Shown: positions 54,331 to 64,000 of the stretch, one piece after another
How the letters are laid out: each line of letters starts with the position of its first letter
Numbering within the stretch: the first letter of the stretch is position 1
NCBI GenBank assembly: GCA_963576735.1
Contig: OY755175.1
Span: forward strand, 18,492,401-18,556,400
DNA: 64,000 nt
Reading direction: 5' to 3'
DNA from: Bedellia somnulentella
Taxonomy: Eukaryota; Arthropoda; Insecta; Lepidoptera; Bedelliidae
The notes under the pieces: model-generated
The model's input: the letters and a program-made list of their open reading frames with translations, nothing else
Database searches by the model: none
What the model was told of the DNA's origin: nothing
Translations under genes and position numbers: made by a program

Positions 54331-54462
54331 ATTACGGTTGAATGTATGATTGATTATAATTTATATAACACACTTTTAGTTCCTATTTTTGTTTATATTT
54401 TTAAGGTGGGTTTGTTTCTTCGTTTATGTCTGTTGAATTATACATGAAGTATCTTTTATTAT
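54331..54462 (+). repeat. Direct repeat left of SINE-B
   Basis: Starts ATTACGGTTGAATGTATGAT and ends ATCTTTTATTAT. Repeated at 54835-54979. Confidence 0.92.
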
Positions 54463-54834
54463 CGGTCACAACCGTGATAGCCCTGTGGGTAGAACACTTG
54501 GTTATCGTGCAAAGGACTAGTGTTCAAATCCCGGGTCGGGCCTACACCAATTTGTCCTTTCTAAAGACATATGTGTGGTTAATTTATCATGGTTGTGAAC
54601 GGTGAGGGAAAACATCGTGAGGAAACCCACATGACTGAGTTGTACTTAGTTATGTGACAGTGTATTCGTACAAAACGGCGATAGGCCTGCCCCCTATCAC
54701 GTGAGTACACTGTCCATGCAAAACGTGGGTACTCTGAACACCAGGTGACAAAGTCACGTGATGTTCAGAAGTATTAGTACCTCTGCCAACCCCTCCGGGG
54801 ATATTCGGCGAAAACGTTTATGTTATGTTATGTT
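54463..54834 (+). mobile_element. SINE-B, full length, between long direct repeats
   Basis: Head ACCGTGATAGCCCTGTGGGT, B box GTTCAAATCCC, (ATGTT)n tail. Confidence 0.9.
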
Positions 54835-54979
54835 ATTACGGTTGAATGTATGATTGATTATAATTTGCAAAAATGTGCTTGTAACACACTTTTAGTTCCT
54901 ATTTTTCGTTTATATTTTTAAGGTGGGTTTGTTTCTTCGTTTATGTCTGTTGAATTATACATGAAGTACCTTTTATTAT
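54835..54979 (+). repeat. Direct repeat right of SINE-B
   Basis: Nearly the same as 54331-54462 but with about 14 extra bp (GCAAAAATGTGCTTG region) and a few substitutions. Confidence 0.92.
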
Positions 54980-55182
54980 TTTGCTATTGTTCAAACAAAA
55001 TAAATTTAGGATTGGTGATTATATTAGGTGAAGCATTATGTCACAAAGCATACTAGATATGCTAATTTTAAATAAGTGTTTTAGCCTTCATTTTTATTGT
55101 AAAACTGTATATTCGCATTAATGAAAGCTTTTAATCTCTATATCCCAAGTTCACTACAGTGCCATCCCGAACACAGTGCGCA

Positions 55183-55374
55183 CAAGGAATTACAAATTCC
55201 TTAGCCACTTTTGGAAGTTAAGTGGATAAAAGATGGTAGAATCAAGGTTGTTGGTGATGGGTTCGAACCGCATCGCCCAAAAATCTGTAAAAAATTCACA
55301 ATACCCTTAGTCGCCGCCTATGTACACCGACGAGAAGAAACGGGGTAGTGCTATTCTGAGCCGACACTACACAG
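55183..55374 (-). mobile_element. SINE-A, tail replaced
   Basis: From CAAGGAATTACAAATTCC to the head GCTGTGTAGTG on minus. The normal tail is missing. Confidence 0.75.
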
Positions 55375-56093
55375 CTAGCAGAAATTATTACAGTAATGTA
55401 GAAAATAGAAGAGTTTTGAATGTGACTAGGGCCACGATTTTTGTATGTCTTCTATACTAATATTATAAAGAGGAAAGGTTTGATTTTTTGTTTGTTTGTT
55501 TGTTTGAATTGAATAGGCTCCAAAACTACTGGACGGATTTGAAAAATTCTTTCACTGTTTTAATGCTACACTATTCCTGAGTGACATAGGCTATATTTCA
55601 TTTTCAAAAAATTAGGGATCCTTACGTAAACTTCAAAAATGTAACCCAAGGTGTTAAAGAAATACCAAAAAAAATCCTTACATCGCGTGCGCTGCGAAAA
55701 CTATTGACAATAGAATAAAATTATGTACTACAATTTTATAGAACACATTATTATCTAAAAAAAATGCCCAGACAGCATGTCTCTAACTATTACAGTTATC
55801 TCACAACAAGCGTCATTATATAAAATTATTTAAAAATTAAATTAAAATCCTGCTTTAGAAAAGGCTCTTTATTTGTACCTATCTAATCCTTATAAAAAAA
55901 CGTATATATTATTTTAGACTACTTCAATACCCTTATATTACTTTTTGAATTATTCAATTCGAACATTCCATTCGAAAGTTATCTCGAATTAAAAAAATAG
56001 ATAAAACTCCGCTCGATTAGCTATGCATAGTAAGTTGTTGCAGGCGTCACGAAGGGGTACGGGAGGCTGCTTATCAAAGAGTAAAAGCAAAAT

Positions 56094-56414
56094 TTGATTG
56101 TAGCGACTATTATCACTGGCCCAGCAGCCGGTCAATTAGCTCATATACCGAGGATACCGATGATCCCAACTGATCTGCCAATTCCATTTAAACGGCTACA
56201 ATTTCCGGTTAAAACATCTTTTGCTTTAACAATTAATAAGTCCCAAGGCCAAACCTTCAAATTAGTAGGGATTGACCTGCGAAAGAATTGTTTTACTCAC
56301 GGTCAACTGTACGTTGGCCTGTCGCGGGTGGGAGCCCCTGAACATCAATTTATTTTGCTGCCCCAAAATACAACAACGTCAAATATTGTTTACAGGGAAG
56401 CTCTAACTCTATAA
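56094..56414 (+). pseudogene. Helitron Rep/helicase, C-terminal fragment
   Basis: Includes VATIITGPAAGQLAHIPRIP, then the stretch with INKSQGQTF and GQLYVGLSRV, stop after REALTL. Compared with the twin, a TTA codon just upstream (KEL-KQNL) is TAA here, so the frame is shorter. The chosen start is only the first internal ATG. It has the PIF1-like helicase end without ATPase Walker motifs, so it is not functional. Confidence 0.87.
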
Positions 56415-56502
56415 ATTGAATGGCTTTTGATGTAATTACTCATTATAAAAAATAAAAAAAATAAAAAAATATATCTAAATATAAATACAAAAAAATATAA
56501 CA

Positions 56503-56748
56503 TACATACATACATATACTCACGGCTATAAATCCCTAGAAGGCGTAGCCAGAGCTAAGGAATCCGAAATTCCTCAGCCACTTTTGGAAGTTGTGTGAGG
56601 AAAAGATGGTGAAATAAAGGTTGTCGGTGATGGGTCACCAACCGCATCGCTCAAAAATCCCTCAAAAGCCCCAAAACCATTAGTCGCCTGTTACGTACAC
56701 CCACCGGAAGAAATGGGGTAGTGCTATTCTAAGCCGATACTACACAGC
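56503..56748 (-). mobile_element. SINE-A carried inside Helitron H1 (shared insertion)
   Basis: Full-length copy flanked by AAAAAAATATAACAT on both sides; the counterpart of 8344-8588. Confidence 0.9.
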
Positions 56749-56872
56749 AAAAAAATATAACATAGCTTAAAACTTAAAAAAAAATTATTAAAATAATAAT
56801 ACATGTAATAAAATAAAAAACAAAATGTTAATGATAATTCATGCCCGAGCGAAGCCGGGACGGGCTGCTAGT

Positions 56873-57461
56873 ATGTAATATAATCCTTCTAGAAACAAAA
56901 TAAATGCCTAATGGTCTGGGGGCTGTCAAACATGATCATAATCATCGTAACTCAGTAAAAAGATGATCTATTATCACTATTGATATCACCTTAATATTTC
57001 TACAGCGAACGGTGAGATTTTAATAAAATTTCGCAGAATCGTCGATCACGTCGTCAAAAAAGTTCATCAGTTTTGCGTGCCTTTGGCATTAATATTTATC
57101 TACCCAAATATTTTAATTTCACTAACGGAGGTTATAGCTTCAAAACTTAACACTTTAAACAAACCAAACCAGATTTTGAAGAGGAAATCCAACTGCAACG
57201 AGAAAACGCTTGATGACTAACTACAGAGTACAGATGTGAGTTGAATCTAATTGCGGTGGGTACAGTACAGTCGGGTGATAAAGACCTCAAATCTGTGCGA
57301 GCCAGTACATATGCAGTTCAAAGCACAGTAGTGCTCCGGGAACCGGATGTAATGCACTTGGGATTTTGAATTTCTAGAGCCTATTTGGTATTAATTGCGC
57401 GTGATTAACTATCTATACTTCTATTGACTTTGCAACTTAAATGTTATATAAATTATAGTAA
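56873..57461. other. Unannotated interval
   Basis: No supported feature. Confidence 0.4.
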
Positions 57462-57939
57462 TCCTATTAATAGGATAGTAGTCCCATTATTAGACGTAGT
57501 GCTGAGTCAGTACCAATTCGCTATTGCAGTGGTGCATATATATATTTAAGTTATTGTTAATTACTTAAAATGTTGTTATAATGCTGTTATTTTTATTGTG
57601 TTAGTTTTTAGTTTACTTTTACATTTAACTTTGTAATTTTATTAATTTTATATGTTTTTTTTGTGCCACAAATGGCCAATAAACGTCTTCTTTTCTTTTT
57701 TTTTTCTTTTCTTAATATTATAATTGTGAATGGTTATGTGTTTGAGGCGAAAAGGCTCCTTAAGTACATAATGAATATGAATGAAATTTGACAGAATGCT
57801 AGATAATGACACAAATTATCAAATAGGGTACTTTTTTTCCAAGGAAAATTGACCAATAAAATATTCACGCCTGATTGAACTCAGAGTACCGGAAAAAACG
57901 CCTAAAATTTGACAGTACAAATTCTGCCGGGTCAGCTAG
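57462..57939 (+). mobile_element. Non-autonomous Helitron (family H2), copy 2
   Basis: A|TCCTATTAATA ... GGGTCAGCTAG|T. The body matches 1580-2100 and lacks that copy's SINE-A and MITE, but is itself split near its 5' end by the insertion at 57473-57711. Confidence 0.75.
57473..57711 (+). mobile_element. Non-LTR retroposon 3' end, (TTTC)-rich tail, nested in the Helitron
   Basis: CTGAGTCAGTACC, a T-rich body, GCCACAAATGGCCAATAAAC and a TTTC-rich tail. TTAATA is duplicated at 57467-57472 and 57712-57717. Compare 3010-3322. Confidence 0.7.
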
Positions 57940-58029
57940 TAGTAATATATTCAGAAAAGGAGTATATATTATTTGATGTCGACGGCACCCGAACTAGTCT
58001 CATCGCCCGTAATTTTACCTTTTATTTCT

Positions 58030-58266
58030 GGAACATACATACGGTTATAAATCCCTAGATGGGGTAGCCAGAGCTAAGGAATTAGAAATTCCTCAGCCAC
58101 TTTTGGAAAGTTAGGTGGGGAAAAGATGATAAAATAAAGGTTGTCGGTGATGGGTCTCCAACCTCATCGCCCAAAAACTGATTAAAAAGCCCCATACCCT
58201 TAGTCGCCTCTTACGCCAACCGTGGGTAGAAAGGGATAGTGACATTTTAAGCCTTCACTACATGGC
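58030..58266 (-). mobile_element. SINE-A, near full length
   Basis: From CATACATACGGTTATAAATC to the head (GCCATGTAGTGAAGGC) on minus. Confidence 0.85.
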
Positions 58267-58269
58267 AAA

Positions 58270-58900
58270 TAAAATATTATTTGTGATATTCTAAAAAAAA
58301 ACTTTACACAGAAAACGAATGAGACCTTAGTGCATACTGCATAAGCCGATTTCCGTGCCCGTTCGGCAGCTGTGTCACAACACTGGTACACAACAAACAT
58401 ACAGTACCATTCTGCTGCAACAATAAATGTATATAGCTCCGTTCAACATGATTGTCAAGCTGTACCTGTAGTGGATCGGAAAATAAATTTAATAATGCAA
58501 AAGCACTCTAGCAAATGGTAATGTCGGAGTTTCGTGATTCGCAATATTTTCTTTGAAAACCGTGAAAAATATCGTGTTCTATTTGAACAGGAAATTACTT
58601 TATTCGAATGATTACTTTCGTTGTTCAACCGTCTGTGAAATTGTGAGAAACTATGGCTTTTTGTCTTTGGAAGATATACATGTAAATAACATAGCAGAAA
58701 TAACAACACATTTAACAGTTAATAATATGTGTTATGTAATAATACATTTTGATATATAGACACACAATATAGATTTATAATTAGCTAAGAATGAAACGAA
58801 AAACAAGGGGCAACTTGATTGATATTATACACAAACTATTCATGTTAGTATGGTAAAAGGGTTTAGCTTTATATTGCCTATTAGTCGGGATAGTTCCTAT
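58270..58900. other. Unannotated interval
   Basis: Frames at 58455-58759 are AT-driven and overlap on both strands. No gene is supported. Confidence 0.35.
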
Positions 58901-58902
58901 GC

Positions 58903-59090
58903 TAGCTGTGAAGAGACAGTTTAGAAAAGCACTAACTCATTTATTCCCGCAGGTATTGAGTCGACCGACGGTTGTGTGTTGTGGCTGAAGACCCATCACT
59001 AGGTGTCCTTTATTTTACAATCCTTTTCCGACATAAATTACTAAAGTGACTGATGAATTTATGATTATAAAGCTTTGTTATAGTTTCCTT
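58903..59090 (+). mobile_element. Very old SINE-A
   Basis: GTTTAGAAAAGCACTAACTC, GGCTGAAGACCCATCAC and AAAGTGACTGATGAATTT remain recognisable. Confidence 0.5.
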
Positions 59091-59154
59091 AGGCAATGAA
59101 TAAATAATTTATTTCTTCTTCTTCCTTTGGCTACATATGATTATGAGGATGTTC

Positions 59155-59640
59155 TCTTATCCCTTATCAGGGTCATAGGACTCTAAGAAGAGATTTTCAC
59201 TCTCCACGTTCCATGCAACCATTTCCAGACCAGACATACATATAAAGTATGAGCAATAGACCTGCGTCTTATCACGTGGTCGCTCTGTTCAAGCAAAGAG
59301 TCAGTAGTCAGAACATCACGTGACAACGGTCACACAAATTTGTACCTCTGCATCTTATCTTGGATTTATGCGTGAAAGTTTCGTTAAGTAGTCAAAGCCT
59401 CAATACGAACCTTTATAACAGTTGAAAACTGCAAATAACAACCTGCCACGGGCCACGTACCTGAAACAAAGTTGGAGATAAAAACACTGCAGAACTGAAT
59501 AATAGTCGTAGTAGGAAAAAAACAATGACGAAAATATAAGACTTATTTTCGTAGATATTTGCTATTATGATCAAAATAAAATATTTTTATTGAGCGTTGG
59601 AACAAAAAATTAATTTACGCAAAACGGTAATAAATAATAA
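59155..59640. other. Interval with a possible old SINE-B
   Basis: At 59255-59345 the pattern TATCACGTGGTCGCTCTGTT, AGAACATCACGTGAC, TACCTCTGC resembles SINE-B loosely. Nothing else is seen. Confidence 0.3.
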
Positions 59641-59654
59641 TTTGAATATTATTT

Positions 59655-59830
59655 GTTCATGAAAACCTCATGTGGGGATTATTACTAATAAATAAAGAAT
59701 AAATAAAGGAAAGAAAAATTGACACGGCGGGCGGTAGCTCAATTAGCAAGAGCGACGGGGGCGTATACCCGAGGTCGCGGGTTCGAATCCCGCCTGTGTT
59801 GAAATTTTTCTTTCCTTTATTTATTAGTAA
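59655..59830. mobile_element. SINE-C pair, tail-inverted
   Basis: The left part is an inverted SINE-C tail (TAATAAATAAAGAATAAATA plus AAGGAAAGAAAAA). The right part is a plus-strand tRNA-like body (GGTAGCTCAATTAGCAAGAG, GGTTCGAATCCC) with its own tail TTTTTCTTTCCTTTATTTAT. The result is a long imperfect inverted repeat around a tRNA-like centre. The left flank matches 25730-25770 inverted. Confidence 0.75.
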
Positions 59831-60063
59831 CGTCGCTTACTCTTTTGAACAACCAGGTGCACGTACTATTAATCGTCCAGTCATATTCACACTTGATCGA
59901 TAACTGCAAGGATTTGAAACGCTTGATTTCGATAAAATTAAATTCAATCGAAGGCTTTGATATATGTAGTTGCAAAAATATTTTTAAGGACCATCATTAC
60001 ATCGATACGTTCGTACCACTTCCCAATATTTTTTGTAATAGAGCTAAACAAATGTCATATGTA

Positions 60064-60325
60064 GCTGTGTATAGTCGGCTTAGAATAGCACAACCTCATT
60101 TCTTTCCAAATTACGTACACCACGTTCTTACGCCTCTTGGCGACTAAGAGTATTATATCTTTTCAAGGGATTTTGGGCAGCGCGGTTAGAGAATCATCAT
60201 CAGCAACAACATTTTTTTAACTATGTTTTCCCCACTTAACTTCCAAAAGTGGCCGATGAATTTCTTATTCTGAAGCTATTCATAAACTTAAGCTCTGGCT
60301 ACGCCTTCCAGGGATTTATAGCCAT
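60064..60325 (+). mobile_element. SINE-A, old copy
   Basis: Head AGCTGTGTATAGTCGGC to GGGATTTATAGCCATT, with a short internal duplication (GAAGCTATTCATAAACTTAA). Confidence 0.65.
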
Positions 60326-60448
60326 TTATTGATATTATTATATATATAAATATATATAAGATCGGTACAGTCTATAGGGTCAATAAAATTTCTTCGTTGG
60401 GACGTGAATGATCTGTAAGATACTCAGCGATTTAAATTGATGTTTACA

Positions 60449-60500
60449 TTACATACATATACTCACGTCATTACTTGTCATTAGGATAGGAAGACTATTA
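60449..60500 (-). mobile_element. RTE-like LINE tail scrap
   Basis: ACATACATATACTCACGTCA then TTAGGATAGGAAGACTAT. Confidence 0.5.
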
Positions 60501-60525
60501 ATTTAATTTTCTAGACTCACGTGAA

Positions 60526-62843
60526 ATTGGCCTAGACCTCGCTTTTATAATATACCCTTTTTATATTATAAATCGATAAAGGACATCAAACTAAACAACT
60601 TTGCCCATGGAATGCCTATCTAAAATACTGTAATTTTCAAAAAAAATAATAATTAAAAATTGTCGTACCTACCCAAGTAACACGAAAAGCCCTCTAACTA
60701 TCTTTTTCTATACCTATGCAGAGCTTAAAGCCCGTAAAAGCTCGTATATAAGTTTGCCACACGTCTTAAGGCTTTATATTGGCACTCCAAAATCATTCTA
60801 ACGCTCTTAAGCCTCATAGCGGTCAGATATTGGAATAATTCAATCCAGTTTTGCGGCTCTTAGTGGATTCAAGTGCCATTGGCCGTATAGTGGCATTAAT
60901 ATGTCGTAATATCATGCCAAAAGCCGCGTAAACTCATGAAGATATACATAATAAATGTCTAAAGCCGTATATTAGCACGACAGTATGCCAATTTACGGCA
61001 AGCATTTCAAAGGTCAACTGTGTGTTGTTTGAACGGCTAACAGCAAATCAACCAGATATACTTGGCTTATTTTAAGGCCTCAAGCCGTATTTGCATCCAT
61101 TTTGATGCATTTGTCAACCATTAGGCAGCCATGAGAAGGAAAATATTTGAGGTTATCTTCTTATTTCTAAAAAAAGGGGACAAGTGCGAGTTGAATTGGC
61201 GTGAAGAGGGTTCCGTACGATGTTACCTATCATGTTTTTTTAAATCTGACTTAAATTTGTTTGTGCTAACTAAAAAAAGTATGAATGGTCCCTGATTGGA
61301 GAGGGATATTACTAAATATAAAGTGTCCATTAAGAAAAGAAAAAAAAAGGAAAAAGTTTTTACAGAAAAATAATATGAAAAAAGGAATTCAACAACATAT
61401 AAATCATATATATTTTTTAATACCTTTATAATATTCACATATCACATATTATTTGGAAAGCGAGGGTTTTTTTTCAACTTCAAGGATCTCCAAATTGTAA
61501 TAATGGTGGCACCATTTCGTTAATATTTAATCATGCATAAAGATCAACATTCTAATCTATTTCCTCTAAGAGAAATAATCCTTTGTGTTATGCTGGCACT
61601 TCAATCTAAACTCCTCAAACAACTATAACTACTAATAATAAGCCAACAAAACTCAAATTATGCTCGGAATGTACAATTATTTTATCATTTCACACATTTT
61701 TTCCTCAAAAACTACAATAAATCGAAGGCGCGTGAAAATTTTCAATGGAAACTATGCAGACATTCACAGTAAAAATCAAAGCGCAGTAATTTAAGCACAG
61801 AATTATAGTTAAACTAATACTAACACTTTATAATTTATATTTTTATAAAATAAATATGGTTGTCAAGTCACTTCACTCTCACTGCCATCGTCGTTCATCC
61901 ATTGACATAAATGAATCACGTTTAATTGATAATATCACCTTTGCCGTGGTGTTAGAGATAATTTTGCAATGACACTGTAAAAATAGTTTAATGCCGTTGG
62001 CCGTATATTTGACAGATACAATGCTATTGGCCCTTTGAATGACCATTATGAGTCTTTTCTAATGCCGTTGGCCCGTATTTTGACAACAGCAGTGCTTTTT
62101 TGCGGCCTTTGGCATGTTGTTTGAAGCAAAAAATGCTCTTTTACGGCCATTCGCCTTTTCATTGTCCAATATAATGTTTTTTTACGCCCGTTAGCCGTAA
62201 TTAACTCATGCAAATGCCAATGTACGTTCTAAAGCCGTAAAATTTGTGCCCAAATAAGCCGTATAGTAGCCGTATAGCCGTATATATTATATAGCCTTTT
62301 ACACAACCAGTTCAAAATGCTTAAAGGATACAGCAATGCCTTGATTTGGCTGATATGCGGCTTCGACGTGTTTCTTGGGTAGTTCAAACTGAGAATGTAT
62401 AGAATGAGATTCTTTGCTTCAGTGAAAATAAGAAATAAAAAAAAAACATCTGATCTATGCTTATCGCGCTGTAAATAAAAACATAACATCTTTCGGTGTT
62501 TAGTTTGATCGATTTATAATATAAAAAGGGTATGTTATAAAAGCGAGGTCTAGGCCAATTGGAAAAAACTGGAAAATACCGAAAGAAGTTATGTTTTTGT
62601 TTACAGAGCGAAAAGCATAGATCAGATGTTTTTTTATTTTATTTCTTATTTTCACTGAAGCAAAGAATCTCATTCTATACTTTCTCAGTTTGAACTAGGT
62701 ATATGATATTTTTCATTATTAAATATTTAGATAATTACAATATTTTAGAAAGGCATTCCATAGGCAAAGTTGTTAAGTTTGATGTCCTTTATCGATTTAT
62801 AATATAAAAAGGGTATGTTATAAAAGCGAGGTCTAAGCCAATT
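60526..62843. mobile_element. Foldback element FB-A, arms about 265 bp, split by FB-B
   Basis: The left arm is 60526-60672 continued at 62381-62497; the right arm is 62578-62843 inverted. The arm ends are YAATTGGCYTAGACCTCGC and the arms include AACTTTGCCYATGGAATGCC. The 80-bp spacer 62498-62577 holds a third copy of the outermost 65 bp. Without the insert the element is about 610 bp. Non-coding. Confidence 0.85.
60673..62379. mobile_element. TA-flanked TIR element FB-B with GCCGTATA-type motif arrays
   Basis: Ends CCCAAGTAACACGAAAAGCC and, inverted, CCCAAGAAACACGTCGAAGC; TA on both sides (60671-60672, 62380-62381). Both sub-terminal 450-bp regions carry many degenerate GCCGTAT or TGGCCGTA motifs. 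No transposase frame in 1.7 kb. Confidence 0.82.
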
Positions 62844-63003
62844 GTTACCTGGTGTTCAGACAGAGTACCCACATTTTACATATTATATTTACATATACGG
62901 ACATATTATACACAGATCAAGTTAGCCCCAAACTAAGTAGAACATGTACGAATGGATACTAACTCAACGATATATTTAATCATATATAATACACATATAA
63001 ATA

Positions 63004-63330
63004 CTACCTCCGTGGTCTCACGGTTAAGCGCTTGGTTTCAAGTACAGAGGTCTCGGGTTCGATTCCCGGGGGGTGGTAACATTACAAATTTAATTCGTAA
63101 GATTTAACTCAGTTTGGAAGGATGTTGCAGGCTTGAATCACCTGATCATCCGAAAATTAAGATGATTCCATGGTTCGGAGGGCACGCTAAGCCGTCGGTC
63201 CCGACTAATATTACGGTAGTAGTCGTTAGTCTGCCAACCCGCAATTGGCCAGCGTGGTGGACTATGGTCAAATCGCCCTATACAGGGTAGGCTCGGGCCC
63301 CTTGTAGGGCTGTGAGGATACATATAAATA
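63004..63330 (+). mobile_element. SINE-D, tRNA-like head plus lepidopteran-type core
   Basis: Head 63007-63078 with A-box-like TGGTCTCACGGTTAAGCGC and B-box GGGTTCGATTCCC; acceptor stem 6 of 7 pairs. Then GGCACGCTAAGCCGTCGGTC and GCGTGGTGGACTATGGTC, ending GTAGGGCTGTGAGG. The anticodon arm does not form, so it is not a tRNA gene. Confidence 0.8.
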
Positions 63331-63337
63331 TCTTCCA

Positions 63338-63445
63338 AGACTTAGAAACAATAATTTATGCTCATCACATAAATGTTCCGAATCGAACCCGCAACCTCCG
63401 GACCGAGCAGCTAGTCACCTATCCGCTCGTCCACGGACGTCGTCG
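63338..63445 (-). mobile_element. tRNA-like SINE fragment
   Basis: Minus strand: TGGACGAGCGGATAGGTGAC (A-box region), GGTTGCGGGTTCGATTCGG (B box), then an ATGTGATGAGCATAAATTAT tail part. Abuts SINE-D in opposite orientation. Confidence 0.65.
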
Positions 63446-63639
63446 TTTTGCTTTTGTTTGTTGTTGTTGTTTGAGAAGAATTAAAATGGTATTTGAATGC
63501 ATGTACTCTTGTCATTATTTCCTATTTGGGGAAAGATTGTGGCATACCTCTGACTGACGGATACTGCATACGTTGATCGCTTGCCTTAACACATATCTAT
63601 TTTTTTTAATTGTGACTTGAGATCACTAAACGTCTTAAA

Positions 63640-63951
63640 CCTACACTAACATTCAAGTTAACAGAATCAATAAACCCACCAATGAATCCTACAGTTGAAT
63701 TAGCCAATTTCACACGCGCCACGCTCCTCCCAAAGGACTACAATCCGAATGCAACAAGATAAAACAGAACCCACCCACATGTCATCTCCCCGCGATCGTG
63801 CTGTGGATCAGCCATTGCAATTTACTTTTTTTGATTAACACTCCATGTTTCTTATATCCGCCAACAAACTACTATGTTGTTTGGCGGAATTACTGTAAAC
63901 AAATTTTGTATGTTATTAAAACAAAATAAAGCATTTTAAAAAAAAATGTCA
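63640..63951 (+). mobile_element. Possible LINE or retroposed mRNA 3' end
   Basis: An imperfect hairpin CCGCCAACAAACTAC / GTTGTTTGGCGG near 63859-63887, AATAAAGCATTTT, then A9 at about 63936. No coding was found upstream. Confidence 0.4.
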
Positions 63952-64000
63952 ACTGCGATATTTTTAAACATATTGCTCCGATACACAGTTTACAAACACA

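Larger units (their letters stand above)
55451..56871 (+). mobile_element. Helitron (family H1), copy 2
   Basis: Starts TCTATACTAATATTATAAAG, ends CCGGGACGGGCTGCTAG before T. Inverted near-twin of 8221-9849; it contains the shared SINE-A only. The base before the 5' end is T rather than the usual A. Confidence 0.88.

Overview
The window looks like gene-poor, transposon-dense nuclear DNA from a moth or butterfly (Lepidoptera). The signs are AT-rich sequence, Helitrons with A/T-flanked TC...CTAG ends, SINEs with a core of lepidopteran type, and CR1/jockey-like and RTE-like LINE debris. No complete host gene can be supported. The protein-coding signal that can be recognised belongs to mobile elements. 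The best is a 720-codon reverse transcriptase frame at 20784-22946 (-). The organism call rests on recognising repeat families, not on a database search.

Four short retroposon families recur. SINE-A (about 250 bp, conserved head, (TATG)n tail, many copies) ends with the same roughly 20 bp as an RTE-like LINE also present here, which is probably its replication partner. SINE-B (about 365 bp) has a tRNA-like head and an (ATGTT)n tail. SINE-C is a 125-bp tRNA-like element. SINE-D has a tRNA-like head and a lepidopteran-type core. Target-site duplications (TSDs) are readable for many copies and give exact ends.

Layout. 0-8 kb: SINEs, a Helitron with two nested insertions, and TIR elements. 8.2-9.85 kb: a Helitron whose near-twin lies inverted at 55.45-56.87 kb; both keep the end of a PIF1-like helicase. 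9.98-18.65 kb: an LTR retrotransposon on the minus strand with 398-bp LTRs that read as identical. Its interior holds only scraps of gag and integrase, several decayed LINEs and two minisatellites. It sits inside the tail of a SINE-A whose TSDs are now 8.9 kb apart. 20.5-23.0 kb: a 5'-truncated LINE with an intact RT frame. 23.9-24.5 kb: a foldback MITE built from TTTTTGCAAAAA palindromes. 25-48 kb: SINEs, LINE tails, a third Helitron, MITEs and local duplications. 48.5-52.3 kb: long-unit tandem duplications. 53-57.9 kb: SINE-C, a SINE-B between 130-bp direct repeats, and the second copies of two Helitrons. 60.5-62.85 kb: a foldback element split by a 1.7-kb TA-flanked element full of GCCGTATA-like motifs. 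63-64 kb: SINE-D and a polyadenylated retroposon end.

How the parts work together: LINEs supply reverse transcription for the SINEs, Helitrons carry SINEs along when they move, and the gutted LTR element appears to have moved recently while carrying old LINE wreckage. The clearest observations are the nesting relationships and the paralogous empty sites that prove them.
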